Shown in pieces: positions 1-8,115 of a DNA stretch of 64,000 nucleotides (the stretch's first letter is position 1; each line of letters begins with the position of its first letter). The notes beneath the pieces are model-generated. The model did not search any database and was not told the origin of the DNA. It saw only the letters and a list, made by a program, of their open reading frames with translations. The stretch comes from Pseudomonas lini (GTDB lineage: Bacteria; Pseudomonadota; Gammaproteobacteria; Pseudomonadales; Pseudomonadaceae): the NCBI RefSeq assembly GCF_030812475.1, contig NZ_JAUSSR010000005.1, forward strand, positions 352,372 through 416,371, given 5' to 3'. A program made the translations under genes and the position numbers.

Positions 1-483
1 GGGATTGGAATCGGAAATCGTCTTGATTACTCATTAGGCGGTACACCTTTCCAAGCCTGCGCCGAATAGAACCTGGTTATAGGGGATGCTAGTCCGTAAA
101 TCGGATTGCGCTCGTCATTCCATATTTGTTCAGAATGTGGCTGGCCATCAAGCGTCTTGCGCATTTGGCACAGCGCACAGGCCGAACCCGTGGCTCAGCG
201 CCGTGACCGTTGGTTACAGCATGAAAAAGTATCGATTCCTGCAAGTGACTGGTGAGTTCCCCCTCCAGTCCCACTACCACCAGCAGTCGACCCACATGGC
301 CTGAATACCTCGCTGCCCGAGGTGCAGCTGGGCTATTGCGGGTTGCACCTGCTCGGTGTCGACGTGGCCCCACGGGAAGCCATGCTGGCGATGACGCCCC
401 TGGCGATCGGCATCCTTGCGCTCATTGTGCTGCGCATCAAGAAAGTCAAGGGGCACTGATACTGCAAATTGCAGTGCTCAGGC
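1..483. other. Stretch without a convincing complete gene; possible membrane-protein tail
   Basis: No complete gene is evident. One plus-strand frame is open from 256 to 459 and ends in what looks like a real protein tail: a hydrophobic stretch (LAMTPLAIGILALIVL) followed by a basic end (RIKKVKGH). It has no ATG or GTG start, and a stop lies just upstream at 253-255. It may be the 3' remnant of an inner-membrane protein gene, or chance. A short inverted repeat (ACTGCA at 461-466, TGCAGT at 470-475) follows its stop. I do not recognise the family. Confidence 0.25.
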
Positions 484-678
484 TCAAGGGGCGGGATGCT
501 CACTCGACACTGAGTTGTTGGCATCCACATCGGCCATCTCTTCCTCGACAGGTGCTTCGTCGTCCGGTGGCAGCGGCACCTCGGGGTTGCGTCGGGGATC
601 GTGGCCTGTTTCGTTATCCGTACCGCTCGTTACACCCTGCTGAGATATGTTTCCTGGAGCATTTTCATCAATGTCCAT
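484..678 (-). CDS. Small acidic hypothetical protein (64 aa)
   Basis: The 64-residue product is strongly acidic and rich in proline and asparagine, with no hydrophobic segment, so it should be soluble and probably disordered. The N-terminus MDIDENAPGN and the run PLPPDDEAPVEEE recall short acidic proteins that are common and uncharacterised in Pseudomonas. The ATG at 678 has a good Shine-Dalgarno sequence (GGAGAG) a few bases upstream, which supports this start. It stands alone, so its neighbours say nothing about its role. Confidence 0.6.
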   Translation of the reverse strand: MDIDENAPGNISQQGVTSGTDNETGHDPRRNPEVPLPPDDEAPVEEEMADVDANNSVSSEHPAP

Positions 679-943
679 GCCGGCTCTCCGTTCTGATATG
701 CGCGATGTACCTGCTTTGACATTAGAAGCTGCGAGTCACTGCAAGTGCGCAACTTTGGACGAACGGTATGTGAACATGAAACCCGGTGACCAAAAATGAA
801 CTTATCTATTTCAAGCAGGTTCGTTTGTGCTCGCCTGAATAGATTCGTCGCCTTTGGTTCGGAACACACCTCTGCCTGCACAGGCAAGCAACTGGCAATA
901 CAAGTGCTTGCGAATACATGTTTCCCCATTTCGAGGATCAGAC

Positions 944-1222
944 ATGCATCCATCCTTTCAGCAGCACATCGATGAGCTCGGCGCCCTGCTCGTCCACTCC
1001 AATGAAGCCTCCATGGATCTGTTCCGGCGCAATCGGTTGAAGGCGCGCCGCGGCGCTCGCTTCCAGGTGGTGACCAAGAAGCTCGGCCTCTTCCATGTCA
1101 TCGAGCGGCACACAGGCAAAACCTGGATCTTCCATAACTACCAGGAGGCCACGGATTTCGCCATCGAGCTCGAGGAACAGTCCAACCGTCGCAGGGGCGG
1201 GTCGCGGTGTACGACGAGTTAA
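944..1222 (+). CDS. Hypothetical protein (92 aa)
   Basis: The protein is soluble, with a basic central part (RRNRLKARRGARFQVV) and a mixed alpha/beta pattern. The reading frame is open further upstream, but the ATG at 944 has GAGG about eight bases before it and is the likely start. The C-terminal tail is Arg/Ser-rich and its stop overlaps the 3' end of the converging LysR remnant by four bases. The tail may therefore have been changed when the neighbouring locus collapsed. No domain is recognised. Confidence 0.5.
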   Translation: MHPSFQQHIDELGALLVHSNEASMDLFRRNRLKARRGARFQVVTKKLGLFHVIERHTGKTWIFHNYQEATDFAIELEEQSNRRRGGSRCTTS

Positions 1223-1899
1223 CGCCGCTTGCGCAGCAGATCGATGAACAGACCCAACTCCCGACTGATGTGCTCGCCCTTGCGTAGCAGTAATCCGAAC
1301 GGCGCCAGTTGCACGTCGAGTTCTACCGGGAGCGCCACCACCAGGCCCATTTTCAGGTAGTCGCGCAACGCGGTTTCCGAGAGCACCATGATCGCGTCGG
1401 TCAGTTGAATCAATTGCTGCATCGAATACACCGAGCTGCATTCGATGATGTCCGCCGGCAACGGCAGGGCCAGGCGCTGCAGCGCCTGGTCCAGACCTAT
1501 TCGCGCAGGGCTGGTTTCCGGTTGCCGGATCCACGGCCAGCCGCTGACCAGTTCCGACAGTTGCAGTTTTTTGCGGCGGGCCAGGGGATGACCGGCGTGC
1601 ACCACCACCAGCAGGCGTTCGTTGCCCAGTTGCTCGAAATCGTAATGTTCGTTGTCGGTGGCGGCATTGCGCCGGGCGATGGCCAGATCGATGCGGCCCT
1701 GCTCCAGCAACTGGATCACCTGGTCGCTGGTGTCGCCCATGATGCGAATCCGCAACTGCGGATTGAGCGCCTTGATTTCAGCAATCGAGTCCATCACCAG
1801 GTCCGGCGCGGCGCCCATGATGGTGCCGATGGACAGGTAACCGAAACCGCCCTGCTGCCTCGCGATCAGGTCTTCGGCGCAGCGATCGAGGCCACTGAT
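1219..1899 (-). pseudogene. LysR-family regulator, N-terminally deleted remnant
   Basis: From about SGLDRCAEDLIARQQGG onward, the frame encodes a normal LysR linker and substrate-binding domain (DQVIQLLEQGRIDLAIARR is typical) and runs to a natural stop. The whole helix-turn-helix half, about 85-90 residues, is missing. The open frame continues upstream to 2001, but that part is not LysR: it is antisense to the tail of a dehydratase on the plus strand. The break lies near 1880-1905. Without its DNA-binding domain the product cannot work as a regulator. In the intact locus it probably read divergently from the dehydratase and controlled the sugar-acid genes. Confidence 0.8.
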
Positions 1900-1905
1900 C
1901 GCTGA

Positions 1906-2019
1906 CTCGGCGAACCGGTGCCGGTGAACGGCCGCATGCGCCTGTCGGCACTCGACCAGCCAGGCTTCGGCGTGACCCTGAACCCGCAATGCCAACTGCA
2001 TCGGCCGTACAACCGCTGA
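1906..2019 (+). pseudogene. C-terminal remnant of an enolase-superfamily sugar-acid dehydratase (L-rhamnonate dehydratase-like)
   Basis: A 37-codon open stretch with no start encodes [18 protein letters not shown] followed by FGVTLNP and a stop at 2017-2019. This matches my memory of the C-terminal end of L-rhamnonate dehydratase (RhmD), where a PVNGR segment is followed by a PGFGV segment. An intact enzyme has about 400 residues, so only the last tenth survives. The next gene piece, an RhmA-type aldolase, starts 14 bases later, which is the expected operon order. The upstream edge abuts the broken LysR gene, so one deletion probably removed the 5' parts of both. Confidence 0.6.
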
Positions 2020-2033
2020 AAAAGGACCCCGTC

Positions 2034-2441
2034 ATGAACATGCCGCACAACGCTTTCAAAGCCGCGCTGAACAACCGCGCAACCCAGTATGGAATCTGGG
2101 CCGGATTCGCCACCGGCTACGCCGCCGAGATCGTCGCCACCACCGGTTACGACTGGATGCTGATCGACGGCGAACATGCGCCGAACACCGTGCCCGGCGT
2201 GCTCGCGCAATTGCAGGCGGTGGCGCCCTACTCCACCGCGCCAGTGGTGCGGGCGGTGACCGGCGACGCCAACCTGATCAAGCAGCTGCTGGACATCGGC
2301 GCGCAGACGCTGATGATCCCGATGGTCGAAACCGCCGGACAAGCCGCCGCTCTGGTGCGCGCCATGCGTTACCCGCCCCATGGTATACGGGGCGTCGGCG
2401 GCGGCCTGACCCGCGCCACGCGTTGGGACGCGGTGCCCGGT
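2034..2441 (+). pseudogene. HpaI/RhmA-family 2-keto-3-deoxy sugar-acid aldolase, C-terminally truncated
   Basis: The first about 136 residues are a clear HpcH/HpaI-family class II aldolase: [20 protein letters not shown], then [12 protein letters not shown], then [12 protein letters not shown]. They most resemble 2-keto-3-deoxy-L-rhamnonate aldolase, which cleaves its substrate to pyruvate and L-lactaldehyde. Family members have about 267 residues. Here homology ends near RWDAVPG at about 2440, and the frame then reads out-of-frame through an aldehyde dehydrogenase piece to a stop at 2567. The metal-binding second half is gone, so activity is unlikely. Start and upstream spacing (AAAGGACC) look intact. 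Confidence 0.85.
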
Positions 2442-2604
2442 GTGCAATTGCGCCGAGCGGGTCTACGTCGAGCGCAAGATCGCCGATTTCGAAGCGATGC
2501 AGGGGTTCCACGCCGGTGTGCGCAAGTCAGGCATCGGCGGCGCGGATGGCAAGCACGGGCTGTATGAATACACCCATACCCATGCGGTGTATCTGCAAGG
2601 TTGA
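2440..2604 (+). pseudogene. Aldehyde dehydrogenase (AldA/lactaldehyde dehydrogenase-like), two joined fragments
   Basis: In the frame starting at 2440, 54 codons encode [15 protein letters not shown], the active-site cysteine region of an AldA-type dehydrogenase, followed directly by [10 protein letters not shown] and [14 protein letters not shown], which belong to the extreme C-terminus. About 170 residues that should lie between them are missing, and everything before the catalytic cysteine is missing too. AldA oxidises L-lactaldehyde, the product of the RhmA aldolase, so the gene belongs functionally with the remnants upstream. The piece is out of frame with the aldolase remnant and has no start of its own. 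Confidence 0.8.
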
Positions 2605-2662
2605 GCAACTCTTTGAAGCCAGCGACCTGCTGACTGAAGCCTGTCAGCAGGTAGAGCCGATA

Positions 2663-2827
2663 TCATTTTTCTCCGCGTGTACCTCCATGACTGTGCTGTC
2701 CACCGATGCGGGCTTTCTCTGCCTTATCGATGGCCACATTGGCCTTTTGCTCGCCTTTGCGGCCCGCCTCTTTGACTTTTTGCGGGTCATCGGCAAAGCC
2801 GTGATGGTTTTCTTGTCGTTTGGTCAT
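2663..2827 (-). CDS. KGG-motif stress-response peptide (54 aa)
   Basis: The product is small, highly hydrophilic and Lys/Gly-rich. It has the stress-protein repeat form ADDPQKVKEAGRKGEQ, close to the con-10/GsiB-type motif with Glu in place of the second Gly. Such proteins are induced by desiccation, stationary phase or general stress in other bacteria. The ATG at 2827 follows AGGAG at a spacing of about nine bases; the frame is open further upstream but without a better start. A canonical member of the same family lies at 44685. The role here is inferred from family only. Confidence 0.7.
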   Translation of the reverse strand: MTKRQENHHGFADDPQKVKEAGRKGEQKANVAIDKAEKARIGGQHSHGGTRGEK

Positions 2828-3072
2828 GGCCAATCTCCTGATACAAAAAATTGGTACCTTCATTGGATCGACACCCTGAGTTTTCGTCCCGTTGACACGA
2901 CCAACGGAGCTGGCCCCGCCGCCTGCAGCCGCGAAGAAGTCACATGACCGAAAGTTGCGTAGAGCCATAATCCCCTCGCTGGTGTCGAAAGGCATGCCAG
3001 AGGTAGGAATCATGATTTTTTTCAGCGCTTCTGGCTGTTTATCAGATCAACTGCCTGAAGGAAGGATCGGCC

Positions 3073-4047
3073 ATGGATCTCATATTTCTTGGTACTTCAG
3101 CAGGAGCCCCTACCCGACATCGAAATGTGAGTGGCACCGCGCTCATCGAGTCCTCAGGCAAGGGCTGGTACCTGGTGGATTGTGGCGAAGCCACCCAGCA
3201 TCAACTGCTACGCACACCCTTGACGGTAAAAAACCTTCGCGGGTGCTTCATAACCCATGTACACGGTGATCATTGCTTCGGCTTACCTGGCCTGCTCGCC
3301 ACTGCCGGCATGTCAGGGCGTCTGGAACCGCTCGATATCGTGTTGCCGGTTGCGCTGCATGACTGGCTGCGCCTCAGCCTGAGCGTCAGCAGGTCGTGCC
3401 TGCCCTTCGAGTTGCGTTTGCATGCGAGCGAAACCTTGAATGGCTGGCCAAACGGCCATGTCCAGGTCGACACCGTTGCCCTGTCTCATCGTGTTCCCAG
3501 TCATGGCTACATCTTTGCCGAATCCAGCCCTGACCCGCGACTGGATGTGCAACGCCTGGAAGCCGAAGGCATTCCTCGCGGCCCGATCTGGGGCGAACTG
3601 GCGCATGGACGTGAGGTCGAGCATGCCGGACGCCTACTGCGTGCACAGGACTATTTACGCCCGGCGCGACCCGGTCAACGCTTCATCATCTGTGGCGATA
3701 ACGACACCCCCGAACTGCTGGCCAAGGTGGCTCCAGGTGCGGACGTGCTTGTGCACGAGGCCACCTTCTGCCAGACATTGATCGATCGCACCCGCGAGAG
3801 TTACGGCCACAGCAGTGCCGCCGCCGTGGCGCGTTTTGCCGAGTCGGCAGGTATACCAAACCTGGTGCTTACTCACTTCAGTGCACGCTATCAATCCAAC
3901 CCCGGGCAAAGCCCGTTCATTGGCGATATCCGTGAGGAAGCAGCGGCCAGTTTCACCGGGCAACTGGTCCTGGCGCGGGATCTGGAGCGATACCATCTCG
4001 ACCGTGATGGTCGGCTGCAAGTGGTCATGGAACGCATGACGCAATAG
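3073..4047 (+). CDS. rnz: Ribonuclease Z (MBL-fold tRNA 3'-endonuclease)
   Basis: This 324-residue metallo-beta-lactamase-fold protein begins with the ElaC/RNase Z signature [14 protein letters not shown] and a CGEATQHQL motif. The zinc-binding motif HVHGDH spans residues 62-67. Further ligands are plausible in SHRVPSHGY, in the ICGDNDTP segment and in the C-terminal LTHFSARY. RNase Z cuts the 3' trailer from tRNA precursors that lack an encoded CCA; in gamma-proteobacteria it can also act on other RNAs. Length fits the family's short form. The ATG at 3073 has GGA-rich bases upstream (GAAGGATCGGCC). The gene stands alone, with no operon partner. Confidence 0.9.
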   Translation: MDLIFLGTSAGAPTRHRNVSGTALIESSGKGWYLVDCGEATQHQLLRTPLTVKNLRGCFITHVHGDHCFGLPGLLATAGMSGRLEPLDIVLPVALHDWLRLSLSVSRSCLPFELRLHASETLNGWPNGHVQVDTVALSHRVPSHGYIFAESSPDPRLDVQRLEAEGIPRGPIWGELAHGREVEHAGRLLRAQDYLRPARPGQRFIICGDNDTPELLAKVAPGADVLVHEATFCQTLIDRTRESYGHSSAAAVARFAESAGIPNLVLTHFSARYQSNPGQSPFIGDIREEAAASFTGQLVLARDLERYHLDRDGRLQVVMERMTQ

Positions 4048-4109
4048 GCAGGTCCAGGAAGGGTGCGGCGGTCTGTGGTTGTCACCTTTGCGGAAAAATA
4101 GATCTGTCA

Positions 4110-4168
4110 CCTTTTCGTCTTTTTCGCCATTGTCCTTTTCGCCCCTTCGCCCTTTTCGCCTTTTCGTC
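4110..4168. repeat. Degenerate CCTTTTCG-type low-complexity tract
   Basis: About six imperfect repeats of CCTTTTCG or CTTTTTCGCC lie head to tail in the gap between rnz and the next gene. The start of the unit, GTCACCTT, also occurs alone at 4081 and 4195. The tract is pyrimidine-rich on the plus strand. I see no gene in the 4048-4325 gap. The repeats look like slippage-prone sequence rather than a CRISPR array, because there are no unique spacers. Confidence 0.5.
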
Positions 4169-4325
4169 GGCGTGGCACCGATGGACAAGGAAACGTCACC
4201 TTCAAACACTTCCGCGCGGACCGTCGATACCGAACAATCTCCTTTCCTGCAGCGCAAAAAAAACAATTAGAAATCAGCACCCATCCGACGGCAAAATTTG
4301 TCTGGGTACAAGGAGAGACGACCCC

Positions 4326-4592
4326 ATGAGCACCCCGCTCCGCATCAACGAAGCACTTTTGATTGCGGGTCACGCATTCGAACCTTTTCAATATATCGCC
4401 TGGGCTCCGCAAGACGGTAATGGCGAACTGAGCCTGACCATCATCGACCGGGCCAGCACGCGTATTTGTCGCAAACAGATTCCAAGCAGTGCCTATTCCG
4501 ACCCGGCGCAACTGGGAAGCCTGTTGGAAGAGGTGCGCGCCAAGTTGAACCAGGAGGGCTACACGCTGCAATCCTGGACAATGCCAGAGTGA
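4326..4592 (+). CDS. Conserved-looking hypothetical protein (88 aa)
   Basis: This 88-residue soluble protein has a mixed pattern without transmembrane segments or signal peptide. The phrases PFQYIAWAPQDGNGELSLTI and SLLEEVRAKLNQEGY suggest a small beta sheet followed by a helix. The ATG at 4326 has a strong Shine-Dalgarno site (AAGGAGAG) ten bases upstream. A terminator follows directly at 4614, so this is a monocistronic unit. I do not recognise the family. Confidence 0.65.
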   Translation: MSTPLRINEALLIAGHAFEPFQYIAWAPQDGNGELSLTIIDRASTRICRKQIPSSAYSDPAQLGSLLEEVRAKLNQEGYTLQSWTMPE

Positions 4593-4613
4593 TAGTGGTC
4601 ACTTTTAGAGAAA

Positions 4614-4637
4614 ACCCGGCCTGATGTCGGGCTTTTC
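4614..4637 (+). terminator. Rho-independent terminator
   Basis: CCCGGC at 4615-4620 pairs with GTCGGG at 4626-4631 (one G-U), with a five-base loop and a T-rich tail. It ends the transcript of the 4326 gene. Confidence 0.65.
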
Positions 4638-4718
4638 CATTTTTTCGACACCCTTTTCACAAAGCATTCACAATCCAAGGCGCAGATTGAGCTTACAAAA
4701 GGATTTGACCCCAATAGA

Positions 4719-4742
4719 AAGCCCGCTCATGCGGGCTTTTTA
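4719..4742. terminator. Rho-independent terminator with perfect stem
   Basis: AAGCCCGC at 4719-4726 and GCGGGCTT at 4731-4738 form a perfect eight-base stem with a TCAT loop, followed on the plus strand by more T. The A's upstream let it also serve the converging minus-strand operon that ends at 4802. Confidence 0.8.
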
Positions 4743-4801
4743 GCGTCTGGCGTTACGCATGCGAGGCACGTTCGAATACTTCGTCAGCCCTCTGGTGCCA
4801 C

Positions 4802-6142
4802 TCATACAGGCTGTCGCCGACCTTGCAGCCGTTGTTTACCCACCTTTTGCTCATGCCCCTGACGCAAACGCAAGGCTGCAAGCGCCGCGAGCACCAGGAT
4901 AATCGCCACGATTTTCATGCCGTTCATGGCGTTGCCGGTACTTTGCTCGATCACCCCCATCACGGAGGGGCCGACAAAACCGCCCAGCAGGCCGCACGAG
5001 TTGACGAATCCCAACCCTCCCGCGAGAGCTGCGCCCTTGAGTCGCGAAGCGGGGTAGAGAAAGATGATCGACTGCACGACGAAGAACATCACCGCCGATA
5101 GGCAGAACCCCAGCAGACTGATCACCGGTCCCGCCATCGAGGCGATTCCCAGGCCTGCGGCCATGGTCAACAAACCCGCTACCAGCATGTGCCGGGCACG
5201 CGCCGGAGTGGTGGCAAATCGGGGCAGTGCGATGGCGCCCGCCGCCGCTGCCAGCCAAGGCAGGGAGGTCAGCAAGCCGATCTGCAACGTACTCAGCTCG
5301 CCGTATTTGCCGATGATGCCGGGCAGGAAAAAAATCACCGTGTAGATCGTGATCTGGTGGCAGAAGTAGACCAGGATCGCCAACAGAATCTGCGGGGTCA
5401 GGCATTGCTTGAACGAGTGACCGCCTGCGCCTGCGCCCTCCTGCGCTTCAGCTGCCAGCCGGCGCTCGATCTGCTCGGCTTCGGCGGCGCTCAGCCAAGG
5501 CGCCTTGCTTGGACGGTCCGGCAATTTTTTCCAGACCACCATGGCGAAGAATACGGCAGGCAGGCCCTCGAGCATGAACATCCACTGCCAGCCGCGCCAG
5601 CCCCACACTCCGTCCAGTTGCATGAGCGCGGCCCCCAGCGGCCCGCCGATGATATTGGCAAAACACACGCCCAACAGAAAATAACCGGTGGCCCGGGCCC
5701 GTTGTTCGCGGCCGAACCAGTACGTCAGGTACAGCATGACGCCAGGGAACAGACCCGCTTCGGCAATGCCCAGCAGCAGGCGCAACACGTAGAACGACGT
5801 TTCGCCCTGGACAAACGCCATCGCCGCAGAGATCAGCCCCCAGGTGACCATGATCCGCGCAATCCAGAACCGCGCGCCGACCTTGTGCATGATCAGGTTA
5901 CTGGGCACTTCCGACAGTGCGTAGGTGAGAAAGAACAACCCGGCGCCCAACCCGTAGGCGGCAGCGGAAATGCCCAGGTCGATATCCAGTTGATGCTTGG
6001 CCAACGCGATGTTGGTCCGATCAAGAAAGCTCAGCACATAGGCCGCAATCAGCAACGGCATCAGCTTGACGAACATCAACTTGTTCAGCGTCGCCGAGTC
6101 GCGGGGGGTATCAGGTGTTCCGATGGTTCTTGTTATTGTCAT
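4802..6142 (-). CDS. MFS transporter, anion:cation symporter (ACS) type
   Basis: This 446-residue protein has about twelve hydrophobic segments. It carries the family signature FLDRTNIALAKHQL after the first segment and the loop GFWFGREQRAR-like YWFGREQRARATGY, typical of organic-anion symporters such as phthalate, tartrate and hexuronate carriers. It is the last gene of a minus-strand operon with a BKACE enzyme, an SDR and a GntR regulator, so it most likely imports their substrate, an organic acid. The start at 6142 has AAGAGG upstream. The last residues are basic (RRQPV) and longer than usual, and a 33-codon frame overlaps this end. Confidence 0.85.
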   Translation of the reverse strand: MTITRTIGTPDTPRDSATLNKLMFVKLMPLLIAAYVLSFLDRTNIALAKHQLDIDLGISAAAYGLGAGLFFLTYALSEVPSNLIMHKVGARFWIARIMVTWGLISAAMAFVQGETSFYVLRLLLGIAEAGLFPGVMLYLTYWFGREQRARATGYFLLGVCFANIIGGPLGAALMQLDGVWGWRGWQWMFMLEGLPAVFFAMVVWKKLPDRPSKAPWLSAAEAEQIERRLAAEAQEGAGAGGHSFKQCLTPQILLAILVYFCHQITIYTVIFFLPGIIGKYGELSTLQIGLLTSLPWLAAAAGAIALPRFATTPARARHMLVAGLLTMAAGLGIASMAGPVISLLGFCLSAVMFFVVQSIIFLYPASRLKGAALAGGLGFVNSCGLLGGFVGPSVMGVIEQSTGNAMNGMKIVAIILVLAALAALRLRQGHEQKVGKQRLQGRRQPV

Positions 6143-6300
6143 CGCGCAAACCTCTTGCAGCTACAGCTGTAGAGAAGTCCCGGCAACGCTGGCCGCCGTG
6201 AGCAAAAAAAGCTGAGCTGACTGTTTTTAATGGAGAGGACAGGTTTCGTCGTCGATAGCAGGCGCCGGCCACCACGGCCTGCGCCCTCATGGAAACGTTA

Positions 6301-7233
6301 TTAAAAATCGACCTGGTCCTTGCCCTTGAGATCGAGCATTTCCCGCGCCTCATCCGGGGTCGCCACGCGCCCGCCCAGGGCTTCGATCACCGTGCGGATG
6401 CGCTTGACCTGATCGGCATTGGACGCCGCCAGTTTGCCTGGCCCGTCCCACAATGAATCCTCAAGGCCGACGCGTACATGGCTGCCCATCGACAGGCCCA
6501 TGGTGCCCAGCGGAATCTGATTGCGGCCGGCACCGAGAATCGACCATTGGTAAGCGTCGCCGAACAGGCGGTCGGCGGTACGGCGCATGTGCGCCAGGTC
6601 TTCAGGATGCCCGCCGATGCCTCCGCGCAGACCGAACACCGACTGAATGAAAATCGGAGCCTTGAGCAATCCGCGCTGCAGGAAGTGCGCGGCGGTGTAC
6701 AGATGGCCAATGTCATAGCATTCGATTTCAAAGCGGGTGCGGTTCTCGGCACAGGCGTTGAGAATGTGGGCGATGTCGCGGAAGGTATTGCGGAAGATCC
6801 GGTCGTCACTCTCGGCCAGGTACGGTCGCTCCCAGTCGTGCTTGAACTCGGTGAAGCGATCGAGCATTTCGTACAGCCCGAAATTCATCGAGCCCATGTT
6901 CAGCGACGCCAGTTCCGGCTTGAGCTGCGCCACAGGCTGCAGGCGTTCTTCCACGCCCATGGTTGGCGCACCGCCGGTGGTGATGTTGATCACCACATCA
7001 CTCTTGGCCTTGATTTGCGGCAGGAACTGACGGAACAGATCGACATCCTGACTCGGCCGTCCATCGACAGGATCGCGGGCATGCAGGTGAACGATCGACG
7101 CCCCGGCCTCGGCGGCACCGATCGCGGCGTCGGCAATTTCCTGCGGCGTGATCGGCAGGTGCGGCGACATCGAAGGTGTATGAATGGCGCCAGTGACAGC
7201 GCAAGTGATGATGATCGGGCGATTTTTGGACAT
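6301..7233 (-). CDS. Beta-keto acid cleavage enzyme (BKACE, DUF849 family)
   Basis: This 310-residue TIM-barrel protein has the family hallmarks: the N-terminal TCAVTGAIHTP motif, the zinc-binding HLHARDP segment near residue 49, and a C-terminal RVGLEDSLW motif. BKACE enzymes condense a beta-keto acid with acetyl-CoA, giving acetoacetate and a new acyl-CoA. The substrate differs between subgroups (3-keto-5-aminohexanoate, dehydrocarnitine and others) and cannot be read here. The preceding SDR gene probably makes the beta-keto acid by oxidising a hydroxy acid. The start at 7233 has GGAG upstream. Homology to the family is strong; the substrate is open. Confidence 0.88.
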   Translation of the reverse strand: MSKNRPIIITCAVTGAIHTPSMSPHLPITPQEIADAAIGAAEAGASIVHLHARDPVDGRPSQDVDLFRQFLPQIKAKSDVVINITTGGAPTMGVEERLQPVAQLKPELASLNMGSMNFGLYEMLDRFTEFKHDWERPYLAESDDRIFRNTFRDIAHILNACAENRTRFEIECYDIGHLYTAAHFLQRGLLKAPIFIQSVFGLRGGIGGHPEDLAHMRRTADRLFGDAYQWSILGAGRNQIPLGTMGLSMGSHVRVGLEDSLWDGPGKLAASNADQVKRIRTVIEALGGRVATPDEAREMLDLKGKDQVDF

Positions 7234-7326
7234 GAGTGTTCTCCGTTCTTGTTCTTGGCGAGAAAGTTATTGGGGTCACTCGACGCGGATTATGTCCGGC
7301 CGTTGTTGTAACTGGAGTCGAGCTGC

Positions 7327-8115
7327 TTAGAGGTACTCGACGTTGCCATCCACACTGATGGCCTGGCCGGTCACGTTGCGTGCGGCGGGCGAACACAGGA
7401 ACAGCGCCATGGCGGCGACGTCCTCGGCGGTGACCATGCGCTTGAGGGAAATCTTTTTCAGGTACTGCTCACGCATCTCGGCTTCAGGCACGTTCATCTG
7501 CTGCGCACGGGCGCGAATCACCCCGTCCATGCGCGGGCCTTCGACGATGCCGGGCAGCAAGGCGTTGACGCGGATGTCGCTTTCGCCCAACTCCGACGCC
7601 AGGGATTTCATCAAGCCGATGATGGCCCACTTGGTCGCGGCGTACGGAGTGCGCCAGGCATAACCCAGGCGGCCGGCCACCGAAGCGATGTGGATCAGAT
7701 GCGCGTTGGGTGACGCCTTCAGCAGCGGCACCGCGTGATGGGCAAAGCGGTATTGCCCGGTGAGGTTGATGTCGATGGTGCGCTGCCATTCCTCGTCGGT
7801 GATCGCATCGATCCCGGCAGTCGGCCCGGCGATCCCGGCGTTGTTGACCAGCACATCCAGGCCGCCGAACTGTTCGCGCTGAACCTTGAATACCGCTTCG
7901 ATCTGCGCCGGGTCAGCCACATCGGCACGGGTGGCAACGCTGTGCGGATAACGGTCGCGGAACGCTGCAAGGGCGGCCTCGCTGACGTCACACACATGCA
8001 CTTTCGCACCCGCCTCCATGTAAGCCGCTGCCAGCACTTCGCCGATCCCGGCTGCGCCGCCAGAGATCAGCACCCGCAGGCCGGTGTAGGGAATAAGTCG
8101 ATTGAGAACGCTCAT
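7327..8115 (-). CDS. SDR-family NAD(P)-dependent dehydrogenase
   Basis: This classical 262-residue short-chain dehydrogenase has the Rossmann motif SGGAAGIG, an Asp (VCDVS) after the second strand that favours NAD, the NNAG motif, a serine in IASVAG and the catalytic YAATK. The start overlaps the stop of the upstream GntR gene by four bases (ATGA), so the two are translationally coupled. It lies just before the BKACE gene. I infer oxidation of a beta-hydroxy acid to the beta-keto acid that BKACE then cleaves, which is analogous to, but different from, the carnitine pathway, whose dehydrogenase belongs to another family. Confidence 0.85.
   Translation of the reverse strand: MSVLNRLIPYTGLRVLISGGAAGIGEVLAAAYMEAGAKVHVCDVSEAALAAFRDRYPHSVATRADVADPAQIEAVFKVQREQFGGLDVLVNNAGIAGPTAGIDAITDEEWQRTIDINLTGQYRFAHHAVPLLKASPNAHLIHIASVAGRLGYAWRTPYAATKWAIIGLMKSLASELGESDIRVNALLPGIVEGPRMDGVIRARAQQMNVPEAEMREQYLKKISLKRMVTAEDVAAMALFLCSPAARNVTGQAISVDGNVEYL

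Noticed and set aside
4110..4168. Possible CRISPR-like repeat array
   Set aside because: Units are about eight bases, imperfect and without spacers; no cas genes in the window. It is low-complexity sequence.
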